From positions 1-64,000 of the forward strand of contig CACWZA010000001.1 in assembly GCA_902765215.1 (NCBI GenBank): a stretch of 64,000 nt of DNA. Reading direction: 5' to 3'. Position numbers and translations under genes: made by a program. The notes beneath the pieces were generated by a model. The model was not told the DNA's origin, did not search any database, and saw only the letters and a program-made list of their open reading frames with translations. Below are positions 7,504 to 15,962 of the stretch, in pieces. The DNA is from an uncultured bacterium (GTDB lineage Bacteria; Cyanobacteriota; Vampirovibrionia; Gastranaerophilales; Gastranaerophilaceae). The number at the start of each line of letters is the position of its first letter. Positions within the stretch are counted from its first letter, which is position 1.

Positions 7504-9396
7504 ATGGATTGTCACGAATCAAATTGTTCCAAAATTTTTAACAACTCCGATGAACAAAAGACTAAGCAATATTTATACGAAATTATTTTTGCGGCCGCAA
7601 TATATATATGTGCATTTTTTGTAAAAGAACAGTCCTTAAAAATAATTATGTTTCTCACATCATATATTATTGCAGGGGGCGATGTTTTATATAACGCAAT
7701 ACAAGACTTAAAAAAAGGGCTTGTATTTGACGAACACTTTCTTATGAGTATAGCAACACTGGGGGCAATCGGTATCGGCGGATACCCTGAAGCCATTATG
7801 GTTATGATTCTTTATAAAATAGGGGAATCGCTGCAGGAAAATGCTATAAATAAATCAAAAAAATCTATATCTGCACTTATGGATATGCGTCCTGATTACG
7901 CATACATAGAAACAGAAGAAGGGCTAAAGAAGGTTCACCCGACAAGCGTTAAAATCGGGGATATTATAACAGTAAAAGCAGGCGAAAAAATTCCGCTCGA
8001 CGGGATTGTTGTTGACGGAAACACCTATGTTGATACCTCTGCCCTGACAGGGGAAACCATACTTAAAACCATTGGTATCGGTGATTATATTTACAGCGGA
8101 TATATTAACTCATCAGGGGTTATAAAAATTAAGGTTACAAAGAGTTTTTCAGAATCTGCCGTATCAAAAATTCTGGAGCTTGTTGAAAATGCAGGGGAAA
8201 AGAAAGCGAAAGCGGAAAACTATATTACAAAATTTGCAAAGATATACACACCAATCGTTGTTTTATGTGCTTTTCTGCTTGTATTTATACCTGTTGCCTT
8301 TTTAGGCGGGGTATTCACCCTCTGGTTTAAACGCGCCTTAACCTTTTTGATTATATCCTGCCCTTGTGCGTTTGTCCTATCCGTTCCGCTAAGTTTCTTT
8401 GCAGGAATCGGGGCAGCATCAAAACTCGGGATACTCATCAAAGGGAGCTGCTTTATTGAACAGCTTTCAAGACCACACAGTATACTTTTTGATAAAACAG
8501 GTACTCTGACAAAAGGGGTATTTAAAGTTTGCAAAATATGCGGAGATAACAGTGATGAGATTTTGAAATATGCCGCTTACGCAGAATATTACTCAAATCA
8601 CCCTATTGCGCAATCTATAAAAAAAGCAAATAAAACAGAACTCTTTAAGGACAACATTAAAAATGTTGATGAAATTTCGGGGAAAGGAGTTGTCGCAACC
8701 CTTGATGAATGTACCGTTTATGCGGGAAACAAACAACTATTAAAAGATTTCGGAATAACGGCTCCTCCAGTTGATGAAATCGGAACTGTTGTATTTGTGG
8801 CAAAGGATAAAGAATATCTGGGCTATATTCTTATTGCAGATGAAATAAAAGAAACAACAGTCGAAACAATCAGAATATTAAATTCTAAAAAAATAAAAAC
8901 AACAATGCTCACAGGTGATATCGACCGTATCGCAAAAAAAGTCGGACGGGCAATCAACATAGCAGAAGTCCGCTCAGAACTTCTGCCGGAAGATAAAGTT
9001 TCAATACTTGAAGAAAAAATAAAAAACAAACCGACAGCCAAAAGCGTATTATTTGTCGGCGACGGAATTAACGATGCCCCTGTTTTAAGACAGGCAGATG
9101 TCGGTATTGCAATGGGCGGACTTGGTTCAGATGCGGCAATTGAATCCGCAGATGTCATAATTATTGATGATAAAATTGAAAAGATTCCGGTTATGATAAA
9201 CCTTGCACAAAAAACAATGACTATTGTGAGAGAAAATATTATCTTTGCAATCGGGGTGAAGATTCTGTTTTTGATAGCGGGTGCCCTCGGATATATGACT
9301 ATGTGGGGTGCAGTTTTTGCAGATGTTGGTGTAACCTGTATAGCAGTATTGAACTCGCTAAGGACTTTACAAACAAAATCTTTTATTAAAAAATAA
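7504..9396 (+). CDS. zntA: Zn/Cd-type P1B-ATPase exporter
   Basis: A 630-aa heavy-metal P-type ATPase that would pump Zn2+/Cd2+ out of the cytoplasm. It has an actuator-domain TGE (DTSALTGET), the membrane CPC metal site (286-288, SCPCAFVLS), the phosphorylation motif DKTGTLTKG with Asp330, the nucleotide-domain SNHPIAQS, and GDGINDAP (from residue 519). The penultimate helix WGAVFADVGVTCIAVLNSLR has the Asp typical of the zinc/cadmium subgroup. There is no full HMA domain; the N-terminus has only two Cys and a His (MDCHESNC). SD GAGG precedes the ATG. It is followed 15 nt later by a ZIP transporter, supporting a zinc-homeostasis operon. Confidence 0.88.
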   Translation: MDCHESNCSKIFNNSDEQKTKQYLYEIIFAAAIYICAFFVKEQSLKIIMFLTSYIIAGGDVLYNAIQDLKKGLVFDEHFLMSIATLGAIGIGGYPEAIMVMILYKIGESLQENAINKSKKSISALMDMRPDYAYIETEEGLKKVHPTSVKIGDIITVKAGEKIPLDGIVVDGNTYVDTSALTGETILKTIGIGDYIYSGYINSSGVIKIKVTKSFSESAVSKILELVENAGEKKAKAENYITKFAKIYTPIVVLCAFLLVFIPVAFLGGVFTLWFKRALTFLIISCPCAFVLSVPLSFFAGIGAASKLGILIKGSCFIEQLSRPHSILFDKTGTLTKGVFKVCKICGDNSDEILKYAAYAEYYSNHPIAQSIKKANKTELFKDNIKNVDEISGKGVVATLDECTVYAGNKQLLKDFGITAPPVDEIGTVVFVAKDKEYLGYILIADEIKETTVETIRILNSKKIKTTMLTGDIDRIAKKVGRAINIAEVRSELLPEDKVSILEEKIKNKPTAKSVLFVGDGINDAPVLRQADVGIAMGGLGSDAAIESADVIIIDDKIEKIPVMINLAQKTMTIVRENIIFAIGVKILFLIAGALGYMTMWGAVFADVGVTCIAVLNSLRTLQTKSFIKK

Positions 9397-9411
9397 TATT
9401 GGAGAAACAAA

Positions 9412-10248
9412 TTGAACGAGATTTTTACACTGGTAAAAGTAACTGCGTTAGCAGGAATGGTAGGCACAGGACTGGGTGGTGTCTTAAGCGGGCTGTTTAA
9501 GAAAGATTCAGTCAAAACTGTCAGCCTTCTGCTTAGTTTTGCCGGCGGGGTTATGGTATCAATTGTATGTTTTGATTTGATACAAAGTGCCATTGAAAAA
9601 GCTCACATTTTCTGGGTTTGCCTGGGGATAATAACAGGGGTGTCAGTTGTATATCTGCTCAACCTGTTTATTGATAACCACACAAACTTTGAGGTAAGAC
9701 ACATAGGGAAACATCACCCTCAAACAGCCGATAACCTTGACGAAATCATCCACAGTAACCACTTATCCGTTCACTTAAAACGGCACGATACAAAGATTGC
9801 ACTTCTCGGAGCAGGCATTATAATGGCGTGTGCAATTGCACTGCACAACCTGCCGGAGGGTATGACAATCGGGGCATCTTTTGCAAACACACACGGGGTT
9901 ATGGAAGGTTCTGCACTGGTTCTTGCAATTCTTATCGGTATACACAACATCCCTGAAGGGATGGCAATTGCAGTACCGCTAATTAACGGCGGGATACGCA
10001 GACGCTATGCAATTTTAATTACGGCACTCAGCGGTTTTCCGACAATTATCGGTGCATTGATAGGTTATTGGGTTGGAGATATCGGACCTTTAGGACTTGC
10101 AATGAGCCTGAGTTTTGCAAGCGGTGCTATGTTATATGTTGTATTCGGTGAAATTTTGCCTCAGTCAATTCTTATGTATAGAAGTAAATCGCCAACTTTC
10201 TTTGTTATATTAGGGATTCTCGCAGGGCTTATGATTATACACTTCTAA
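9412..10248 (+). CDS. zupT: ZIP-family zinc transporter (ZupT-like)
   Basis: A 278-aa integral membrane protein of the ZIP family, which moves Zn2+ and other divalent metals. It has about eight hydrophobic segments. The two metal-site helices carry ALHNLPEGMTIG (about 143-154) and GIHNIPEGMAIAVP (about 178-191), the H-N-x-P-E-G signature. A cytoplasmic loop (about 95-125) is His-rich. It starts at TTG (9412) with SD GGAG at 9401, 15 nt after the P-ATPase stop, so the two are co-transcribed. Bacterial ZIPs usually import, which makes pairing with an exporter notable. Its 3' end overlaps the convergent DUF3326 gene by 14 nt. Confidence 0.87.
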   Translation: MNEIFTLVKVTALAGMVGTGLGGVLSGLFKKDSVKTVSLLLSFAGGVMVSIVCFDLIQSAIEKAHIFWVCLGIITGVSVVYLLNLFIDNHTNFEVRHIGKHHPQTADNLDEIIHSNHLSVHLKRHDTKIALLGAGIIMACAIALHNLPEGMTIGASFANTHGVMEGSALVLAILIGIHNIPEGMAIAVPLINGGIRRRYAILITALSGFPTIIGALIGYWVGDIGPLGLAMSLSFASGAMLYVVFGEILPQSILMYRSKSPTFFVILGILAGLMIIHF

Positions 10249-11200
10249 TAAGTTCTAAGACTTCACTATATGTTTCTGCTTCAATTATATCAGGGTGAAT
10301 GTCTTTTTTAGACACATCTAAAACAGTGCAGTTTTCTTTTACAGCAAAAACCTTTATACCTCTGCGTATACATTCAAATACAGGCACAGACCCGAGAGAG
10401 TTATACGGCATAACAAGAAAATCTGTATTATCAACAGAAATTCCTTCGTTTTCATAACTCAATAAGGGCGCCTGAGACAACCCGATTAATATACACGGCA
10501 AATAAGTCGGAGTGATATATTCCGCAGAGCATCTCGGATCGACAATTTCCTGAGAAATTGTAATATCATCAAAAGCAGGCGAGTGAGCACAAGGAACCTT
10601 TAACTCTCTTGAAATATAATGCGAAATTATTGCCTCAACCCCGCCTACAGGGTCAACACCAATTCCGTTTGAATAATTATCAAAGTCATCGTCCTCAAAT
10701 CTGCAGACTATCGCAAGAGCATCAGCACCTTTTTCCAACAATTGTTTCCCCGACTCTAAAACAGTAGTAATATTTTTTACAGAACCCGTTGAAATACCGC
10801 TTTCATCAACGGTAAACTCAACCCCCGCCTCAAAGTCGGTTATATCATAACCGATAATATCCAAACCATATATTGTTTTTACGGCGTTAATTGTGTTGAT
10901 ATGAACATTCAAAATCCCCTCAGGAATAGCCTTATCAAAAATAACTCCGATTTTATTTTTCTTATTTACGGGTACGAGATTACATTTACCTCTAAAAAAT
11001 TCATCAAGGGAATAGCCTTCGACATAGAGCATATCAGGGGTAATTCCTGAAAAACACCCCGCATTAACGACATTTGGGTTAACGATTAAGTTATAATCAC
11101 GGGCAAATTCCCTCGCCCAATAACTTGCATCACCCGCATATCCGCCTATTGATGCCCCTACTCCTGTCGGGACTATAAAAGCTCCTGTCTTTCTTTTCAT
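10235..11200 (-). CDS. DUF3326-family protein
   Basis: A 321-aa protein matching my memory of DUF3326, a family found mainly in cyanobacteria and plants. The N-terminus IVPTGVGASIGGYAGDA is the family hallmark and LVNPNVVNAG follows. The C-terminal half has GVDPVGGVEAIISH and VPCAHSPAF. The biochemical function is not known; the glycine-rich start suggests a nucleotide or cofactor pocket, which is inference. SD AAGGA precedes the ATG. It is convergent with zupT, with a 14-nt 3' overlap. Its presence supports a cyanobacterial-lineage host. Confidence 0.7.
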   Translation of the reverse strand: MKRKTGAFIVPTGVGASIGGYAGDASYWAREFARDYNLIVNPNVVNAGCFSGITPDMLYVEGYSLDEFFRGKCNLVPVNKKNKIGVIFDKAIPEGILNVHINTINAVKTIYGLDIIGYDITDFEAGVEFTVDESGISTGSVKNITTVLESGKQLLEKGADALAIVCRFEDDDFDNYSNGIGVDPVGGVEAIISHYISRELKVPCAHSPAFDDITISQEIVDPRCSAEYITPTYLPCILIGLSQAPLLSYENEGISVDNTDFLVMPYNSLGSVPVFECIRRGIKVFAVKENCTVLDVSKKDIHPDIIEAETYSEVLELIRSV

Positions 11201-11229
11201 ATCCTTATCTTATCATAAATTTGTTTTTA

Positions 11230-11820
11230 TTATTCTGTTTTTTCACGAAGTTTTGCAGGGTTCTTACCGCCAAACTTATTTCTCACTTTGATTGCACCCC
11301 ACGCACGATATGCACCGTTTTCATAGGTTATAAGATAATATCCGCCATCTTCTACATATTCTATTTCCGCATTCATATAGACATAATCTTCTTCCGGCGG
11401 AGTGATAGCAGTTTCGGCATATTTTTTTCTCAAAATAGCCCGCATCTTATCCCGATATTTTTGTTTCCCAAATTTAATTTTTCTGTTTCTCTGCTTTTGC
11501 AGTTTTCTTATTTTTTCAACCTCTGCCTGATTTTCCGCAAGTTTAAAAACAGGAATGACCGCAATCAGGTTGTGTGATTCAATAAGAAGTAAAAATTCTT
11601 TATCATCAGACAGCGCCAACTCGTACATCCCCGGAGCGATATAGTTCCCGTTATAATCACAAATATAGTCAGCAAGCTTTAAAATAGGTTCTTTTAAATT
11701 AGAATGTTGATACCTGACAATTGCACTCTGATTTTCATGCATACCAGACGGATACAACGGATAAAGCAAAGTTTCATCGATTACTTTTACATTAGGTGGT
11801 ACTCCGGGATCGACAAGCAT
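11230..11820 (-). CDS. hypothetical protein downstream of rnpA
   Basis: A 196-aa soluble protein I do not recognise. Residues about 1-90 form a beta-rich region (AGMYELALSDDKEFLLLIESHNLIAVIPVF-like strands), followed by a very basic stretch with many Lys/Arg (about 108-132, KIRKLQKQRNRKIKFGKQKYRDK) and another beta region ending in a basic tail. The basic centre could bind nucleic acid, but this is inference. Its ATG overlaps the rnpA stop by one base (TAATG), so the two genes are translationally coupled. The usual neighbours of rnpA (yidD, yidC) are absent here. Confidence 0.6.
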   Translation of the reverse strand: MLVDPGVPPNVKVIDETLLYPLYPSGMHENQSAIVRYQHSNLKEPILKLADYICDYNGNYIAPGMYELALSDDKEFLLLIESHNLIAVIPVFKLAENQAEVEKIRKLQKQRNRKIKFGKQKYRDKMRAILRKKYAETAITPPEEDYVYMNAEIEYVEDGGYYLITYENGAYRAWGAIKVRNKFGGKNPAKLREKTE

Positions 11821-12167
11821 TACACAACCTCCTTAATCAGAGTTTTAATAATTTTATCGATTTCGTCAAAATTTTTACCCAAAGCCGCTGTATGCCCTGT
11901 AAAAATCAAAGAAACATATTTGTTTAAGTCGTCGTTTTCTTTTAGATACAACCTTACACTTTCCCTCATTAAGCGTTTTAACCTGTTTCTCTTAACCGCA
12001 CGCTTGTGAGTTTTTTTGCTGACCACAAACCCAATTCTGACAGGGGTATCATTATCGGACAGTTTCCCCGCATTCAGAGTAATTCCGCCGTGATGGTGAA
12101 AATTCTTAATCTTATATGTGGCATTGAAGGCATATTTGTTTTTTAGTCTGTTTTCTTTCTTTAGCAT
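11820..12167 (-). CDS. rnpA: ribonuclease P protein component
   Basis: RnpA is the small basic protein subunit that helps RNase P RNA bind and cut the 5' leader of pre-tRNAs. The 115-aa length is normal. The RNR signature reads AVKRNRLKRLMRESVR (about 66-81), and RIGFVVSKKTHKRA precedes it. The gene starts only 20 nt after the rpsP terminator and no Shine-Dalgarno is visible in the short leader (TTTTAAAATAAAATT before the ATG). rpmH, which normally precedes rnpA, is not here; rpsP lies upstream instead. Confidence 0.92.
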   Translation of the reverse strand: MLKKENRLKNKYAFNATYKIKNFHHHGGITLNAGKLSDNDTPVRIGFVVSKKTHKRAVKRNRLKRLMRESVRLYLKENDDLNKYVSLIFTGHTAALGKNFDEIDKIIKTLIKEVV

Positions 12168-12184
12168 AATTTTATTTTAAAACA

Positions 12185-12217
12185 AAAAAGGCAGTTTGAT
12201 AACCAAACCGCCTTTTT
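12185..12217 (-). terminator. rho-independent terminator after rpsP
   Basis: On the minus strand the stem AAGGCGGTTTG / CAAACTGCCTT (one G-T pair) is followed by six T residues. It separates rpsP from rnpA, so rnpA is expressed by read-through or from a weak promoter within it. Confidence 0.82.
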
Positions 12218-12236
12218 AAAATCTTTATAAATTAAA

Positions 12237-12737
12237 CTATTCAGCAGAAGTTTCTTCTGCTGCTTCAGGAGCAGGTGCTTCTTCAACAGGAGCTGCTTCT
12301 TCAGCAACTGCTTCTGCTGCAGGAGCTTCCTCAGCAGGTGCTGCTGCTTCTTCAGCTGCCTTAGCTTCAGCTTCAGCCTTTGCTGCTTCAGCTGCTGCTT
12401 TTGCTTCTGCTTCTGCCTGAGCCTTAGCTTCAGCCTCAGCTGCTGCCTTAGCCTGAGCCTTCTTAGAAAGTTTAACTCCGTCTTTCTTTTTATAGTCTAA
12501 TGTACCGTCTGCTTTGCAGTTTTTAAGTAAGTATGCAACTGTTTCAGTAGGTTGAGCACCTTTAGAAATCCATTCTTCTGCTCTTGCCTTGTTGAATTGC
12601 ATAACTTTTGTTTTCGGATTGTAGTGACCTAATTCTTCAATAGGTTTACCTTCACGTTTTGTTGTTGAATTAATAACAATAATTCTGTATGTAGGTGTTT
12701 TTTTCATACCTAATCTTTTAAGTCTGATTTTTAACAT
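12237..12737 (-). CDS. rpsP: 30S ribosomal protein S16 with Ala/Glu-rich extension
   Basis: S16 is a primary-assembly protein of the small ribosomal subunit. Residues 1-80 are a complete S16 (MLKIRLKRLGMKKTPTYRII, ELGHYNPKT, KGAQPTETVAYLLK). The usual length is 80-95 aa, but this protein has 166: the last ~75 residues are a low-complexity tail of Ala, Glu and Pro with a few Lys, first Lys/Ala-rich and then acidic. The reading frame through the tail is intact and the codons vary (GCT, GCA, GCC), arguing for a translated tail and not an assembly error. SD AAGGA. A terminator follows, and the leader is structured. Confidence 0.93.
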   Translation of the reverse strand: MLKIRLKRLGMKKTPTYRIIVINSTTKREGKPIEELGHYNPKTKVMQFNKARAEEWISKGAQPTETVAYLLKNCKADGTLDYKKKDGVKLSKKAQAKAAAEAEAKAQAEAEAKAAAEAAKAEAEAKAAEEAAAPAEEAPAAEAVAEEAAPVEEAPAPEAAEETSAE

Positions 12738-12774
12738 TTTAAATTTTCCTTCTTTTCTTAATACTAGTGTCTTG

Positions 12775-12828
12775 TAAGGATACGCCGCTTTATCCTTAGC
12801 TAAATAATCCCAAGAGGAGAGGACTATT
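12775..12828 (-). promoter_or_regulatory. structured rpsP 5' leader
   Basis: Two hairpins can form in the minus-strand leader. One is TAAGGATA/TATCCTTA (8 bp, plus-strand 12775-12798), the other pairs AATAGTCC with the GGGATTATT side (12803-12828). Leaders like this often bind a ribosomal protein for feedback control. No known r-protein leader motif is recognised. Confidence 0.4.
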
Positions 12829-12847
12829 CCGTAACCATTTAAACACG

Positions 12848-12876
12848 AAGATATCCTGATTGCAAGAAAGTGTAAA
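12848..12876 (-). promoter_or_regulatory. predicted rpsP promoter
   Basis: On the minus strand TTTACA (12876-12871) is followed after 17 nt by TATCTT (12853-12848). Transcription from here gives a leader of about 100 nt before rpsP. Confidence 0.45.
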
Positions 12877-12888
12877 CTATTATTTACC

Positions 12889-12917
12889 CCAAAAGAAAAG
12901 GACGGTTTTGACCGTCC
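12889..12917 (-). terminator. rho-independent terminator
   Basis: Stem GGACGGT/ACCGTCC with a 4-nt loop (12900-12917), followed on the minus strand by TTTTCTTTT. It ends the transcript of the 229-aa gene, 137 nt after its stop codon. Confidence 0.85.
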
Positions 12918-13053
12918 GAACCTTATCTTACTATCTTATTCCCATATCCCATACGGGACTCTACTCCTGCCCCTTCCTTATGACAGTTTCGAAGAAATCT
13001 TTTTTTTATAAAGTTATCTCTTTATTTTCCTCCTTTTTTATTGCTTGATTTTC

Positions 13054-13743
13054 CTATGCCCACAGATCAGGATCACCTAATCTAAATCCGATTGCCTCAT
13101 TTTGAGGACCGAATTCTTCAGTATTTTTCGCAATAGCATCTGCTCTGCCGTTTTCGATTGCATTAGACATATATCTGAATACTTTTGGTGCACTATCGCC
13201 AAGAACTTCCATCAAGTCATTTATATCCTTATCATCAAAACCTGTGAATTTAGTTTTGTTTTCATTATTAACTTCTTTGTTATTTTCGCTGATAATACCT
13301 TTTAAAGAACTTAAAGCTTCACCTGTATCTGCTGCCAATTCTGGGTGTTTTGCATTATATTGGGCAACTTTTTCAGTCATTTCAGCATCCATTGATTCAG
13401 ACAATGCACTCATTAAGCCGGCCAACGCTTCTTCATCGGTAAATACAACTTCTTTTTTACCGTTCTTATCAACTTCTTTTGTTTCAACACCTTTAGTTTT
13501 ACCAAAATCAGCACCCATTAAACCTGCCAATTCTGACTTCATTTGAGATTCTAAAGTTGCCATATCAACGTCATTATTAACGTCTTTATCATTATTTTGT
13601 TGATTTGCCTTTGATTTAATTGCATCCCAACCTGAAACATACGTATTAAGCTCTGCATCAGTATCAATTTTACTTCTGTCGTTCTGCATACTCGCTGAAA
13701 CTTTACCCAAATGATTGAGCAAATTGTTGAAATCAATACCCAT
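13054..13743 (-). CDS. hypothetical acidic helical protein
   Basis: A 229-aa acidic soluble protein of unknown function, rich in Asp, Glu, Asn and Lys. It has no signal peptide or membrane segment. Predicted helices cover about 60-85, 100-130 (EEALAGLMSALSESMDAEM), 140-155 and 172-195 (DKDINDLMEVLGDSAPKVFRYM), joined by polar linkers. The C-terminus ends in FRLGDPDLWA. SD AAGGAG before the ATG. The leader has an AGCA then TA-rich box reminiscent of the shared promoter-like element but without its core. No functional call is possible. Confidence 0.55.
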   Translation of the reverse strand: MGIDFNNLLNHLGKVSASMQNDRSKIDTDAELNTYVSGWDAIKSKANQQNNDKDVNNDVDMATLESQMKSELAGLMGADFGKTKGVETKEVDKNGKKEVVFTDEEALAGLMSALSESMDAEMTEKVAQYNAKHPELAADTGEALSSLKGIISENNKEVNNENKTKFTGFDDKDINDLMEVLGDSAPKVFRYMSNAIENGRADAIAKNTEEFGPQNEAIGFRLGDPDLWA

Positions 13744-13831
13744 TATATTCTCCTTAAATATTTCCTATGTATATATAAAGGATATCTTTTTATAAAAATT
13801 GCTTTTTTGTGACAATTTATATTAAGAAATG

Positions 13832-14365
13832 TTAACAAGAGTATACCATCTTTAATACAAAAATATCGTTCTCACTAGGTACAGACACATTTTTCTGATG
13901 GGGTACATACATAACATCATCAACCTCAACCCCGTGCCCGAGCCCGATCGAATGACCAAATTCGTGCATCATTACAAAAAATATGCTCTCTTTTGTTGTT
14001 TCTTTCGGGGATAATTCATTATATAATCCAACCTCTATAGACACCTTTTTTATCTCATTCCCGATTACCGATAGATATTTGCACATACCCTCAAACACTC
14101 TGCCGACTTTTGTCCAGTGGACTACAATATCAGCGTTTTGAGGTTGCTCGGTAATAACAAAACGAACATTTACACCGACTTCCGCCAGTTTATTATTCCA
14201 GTTTTCCATCGCACGCTTTATTTCGGCATAATAGAAATTCTTGCTTTCTATCTGCATTGTAATTGGGGTTATATAAACGGAAACAGACGGTTTTTTCCAG
14301 CCCGCAAGCTTCCCTCTTATCATCGAATTTTTTATGTATTCATTTATTTTCGCCGAAATAACCAT
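13832..14365 (-). CDS. matrixin-like zinc metalloprotease
   Basis: A 177-aa protein with the metzincin active site HEFGHSIGLGH (HExxHxxGxxH, residues near 137-147) followed by a DVMY Met-turn, as in matrixins. Upstream strands (ADIVVHWTKV and VSIEVGLY) fit the matrixin beta sheet. It lacks a signal peptide and a visible pro-domain cysteine switch, so it is either cytoplasmic, exported by another route, or activated unusually. The start is taken at the ATG at 14365, because a perfect TATAAT lies exactly 6 nt before it; the longer frame starts at a TTG upstream. Confidence 0.78.
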   Translation of the reverse strand: MVISAKINEYIKNSMIRGKLAGWKKPSVSVYITPITMQIESKNFYYAEIKRAMENWNNKLAEVGVNVRFVITEQPQNADIVVHWTKVGRVFEGMCKYLSVIGNEIKKVSIEVGLYNELSPKETTKESIFFVMMHEFGHSIGLGHGVEVDDVMYVPHQKNVSVPSENDIFVLKMVYSC

Positions 14366-14371
14366 AATCAG

Positions 14372-14377
14372 ATTATA
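14372..14377 (-). promoter_or_regulatory. -10 box 6 nt before the protease ATG
   Basis: Minus-strand TATAAT, then six bases, then ATG at 14365. No Shine-Dalgarno is present, so a leaderless mRNA is predicted. Confidence 0.5.
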
Positions 14378-14432
14378 TAACAATCTGTAAATCTATTCAC
14401 CTTTCACTATTCACTATTCTGTTTATTCCATT

Positions 14433-14438
14433 TAAAAT
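14433..14438 (+). promoter_or_regulatory. -10 box 6 nt before the GT9 ATG
   Basis: TAAAAT, six bases (AGGATT), then ATG at 14445. The AGGA in the spacer is too close to act as a normal Shine-Dalgarno. It is divergent from the protease promoter 55 nt away. Confidence 0.4.
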
Positions 14439-14444
14439 AGGATT

Positions 14445-15482
14445 ATGAGTGAGAGAAAAAAAGTTTTATTAGTTCGGTTAAGCGCAATGGGAGATGTAAT
14501 ATTTACAATTCCGCTTGCAAATGCTCTTACGGATAACGGCTATGAGGTCACATGGCTTGTATCGGAAAAGGGGTACTCACTTGTTAAAAATAACCCCTGC
14601 GTGGATAAAGTTATACTTGCCCCGATTGAAAAATGGAAGAAATCACACAACCCGATAAAAAATTTTTTGGAATATATTTCTTTAATAAAACTGATTAGAA
14701 AAGAAAAATTTGATATTGCACTTGATACCCAGCTAATTCTGAAAAGTCTTTTTTGGATGTTGTTTTGCGGGGCAAAAAGAAGAATCGTTGCAAAGAATTA
14801 CAGAGAATTTGCCATACTTGGCGGGAACGAGGTAATAGAAGCAACAAGAACGGGGTACGAACCGCACGCGGTTAAGGGGTACTTAAAATACGCAGAACAT
14901 CTGGGAATTGAAGTTAATCACATAAAAGTAACTCTGCCTGAAACATCAGACGAAACAAAGATAAAGGTAGACGGTTTGCTTGCAAGACTGGACAGAGAAA
15001 AACCGTTTATACTTGTGGCACCCGCAACAACTTGGGCAACAAAACACTGGAATAAAGATAACTGGAAAGAGTTACTTGCAAGACTTAAAGACGATTACAA
15101 CCTTGTACTTACGGGAACAGACAGAGATACAGAGCTGCTCTCGTACATAGATAACGGTTATATTAACCTTGCAGGCAAAACAAATTTAGAGGAATTACAG
15201 GAATTATTAAGCAGGGCAGATTTGGTTATATCAATGGATTCGGGAACAACACACCTTGCGTGGGCAGTCCAAAGACCAAAAATTGTATCAATCTTCTGTT
15301 CAACACCGGAAAGCCTGTATGCACCACTAGGTTATCAGGACCGATATATATCAGTTTCTGCAAAATCTGTATGCGAACCGTGTCACAGAAGAAAATGCCC
15401 GAAAGGAACAAACGAATGCACCCGATACCCGAGTGTTGATGAAGTATATGGTGCTGTTGAAAAATTATTAAAAGGAGAATAG
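14445..15482 (+). CDS. GT9 heptosyltransferase-like glycosyltransferase
   Basis: A 345-aa GT9 (GT-B fold) enzyme of the heptosyltransferase type, which adds heptose to the LPS core at the cytoplasmic face. The N-terminal signature is [22 protein letters not shown]. The C-terminal half has [18 protein letters not shown] and [13 protein letters not shown], the donor-binding region. A Cys-rich segment near the end ([16 protein letters not shown]) recurs in the GT9 at 31761-32747 and is common in this family. The next gene begins one base after the stop, so they form an operon. The acceptor cannot be assigned. Confidence 0.82.
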   Translation: MSERKKVLLVRLSAMGDVIFTIPLANALTDNGYEVTWLVSEKGYSLVKNNPCVDKVILAPIEKWKKSHNPIKNFLEYISLIKLIRKEKFDIALDTQLILKSLFWMLFCGAKRRIVAKNYREFAILGGNEVIEATRTGYEPHAVKGYLKYAEHLGIEVNHIKVTLPETSDETKIKVDGLLARLDREKPFILVAPATTWATKHWNKDNWKELLARLKDDYNLVLTGTDRDTELLSYIDNGYINLAGKTNLEELQELLSRADLVISMDSGTTHLAWAVQRPKIVSIFCSTPESLYAPLGYQDRYISVSAKSVCEPCHRRKCPKGTNECTRYPSVDEVYGAVEKLLKGE

Positions 15483-15483
15483 T

Positions 15484-15900
15484 ATGAAATTTGCAACCGA
15501 ATATCTTTGGTTTAATACCGAAAAACACAGAGAATATATAAATATCACAAGAAAAGTACAGGAAATAGTTACAAACAGCGGTATTAAAGAGGGGATGGTT
15601 TTAGTATCAGCCATGCACATAACTGCAGGGATATATGTTAACGATGCAGAATACGGACTTATTGAGGATATTGATAAATGGCTCGAAGAACTTGCACCGT
15701 TTGATATCAACTACAATCACCATAATACCGGTGAAACAAACGGCGACAGCCACCTCAAAAGTTTACTTATAGGTCATGAAATCATCGTTCCTATAACAGA
15801 CGGAAGACTTGATTTTGGACCATGGCAGCAAATTTACTATGCGGAATTTGACGGTCAGCGCAGAAAACGCGTAATCGTAAAAGTCATGGGTGAGGGGTAA
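15484..15900 (+). CDS. yjbQ: YjbQ-family (UPF0047) protein
   Basis: A 138-aa single-domain protein of the YjbQ/UPF0047 family, for which weak thiamine-phosphate synthase activity has been described in Escherichia coli. The family signature is visible: [10 protein letters not shown] (about 41-50), [19 protein letters not shown] (about 79-97) and [17 protein letters not shown] (about 106-122). The clustered His residues suggest a metal site. SD AAGGAG before the ATG. It is co-transcribed with the GT9 gene. The physiological role is uncertain. Confidence 0.85.
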   Translation: MKFATEYLWFNTEKHREYINITRKVQEIVTNSGIKEGMVLVSAMHITAGIYVNDAEYGLIEDIDKWLEELAPFDINYNHHNTGETNGDSHLKSLLIGHEIIVPITDGRLDFGPWQQIYYAEFDGQRRKRVIVKVMGEG

Positions 15901-15950
15901 ACATACCTGTTAAGTGATAATTAAAAAGTTGTTTAAATTCATAATAATGC

Positions 15951-15956
15951 TATAAT
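15951..15956 (+). promoter_or_regulatory. extended -10 box 6 nt before the ATG
   Basis: TGCTATAAT is an extended -10; TTGTTT lies 16 nt further upstream. The ATG at 15963 is the seventh base after the box, where transcription would begin. There is no Shine-Dalgarno. Confidence 0.55.
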
Positions 15957-15962
15957 ATAGAT

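Larger units (their letters stand above)
12738..13053 (-). other. 316-nt intergenic region upstream of rpsP
   Basis: No gene is convincing here. It holds, in minus-strand order, the 3' untranslated tail and terminator of the 229-aa gene, then the rpsP promoter and a ~100-nt rpsP leader with two hairpins. The tail contains an unused SD-like GGAGG followed by no nearby start codon. Confidence 0.6.

Noticed and set aside
12860-13048. 62-aa plus-strand frame in the rpsP upstream region
   Set aside because: It crosses a terminator and the rpsP promoter and resembles no protein.
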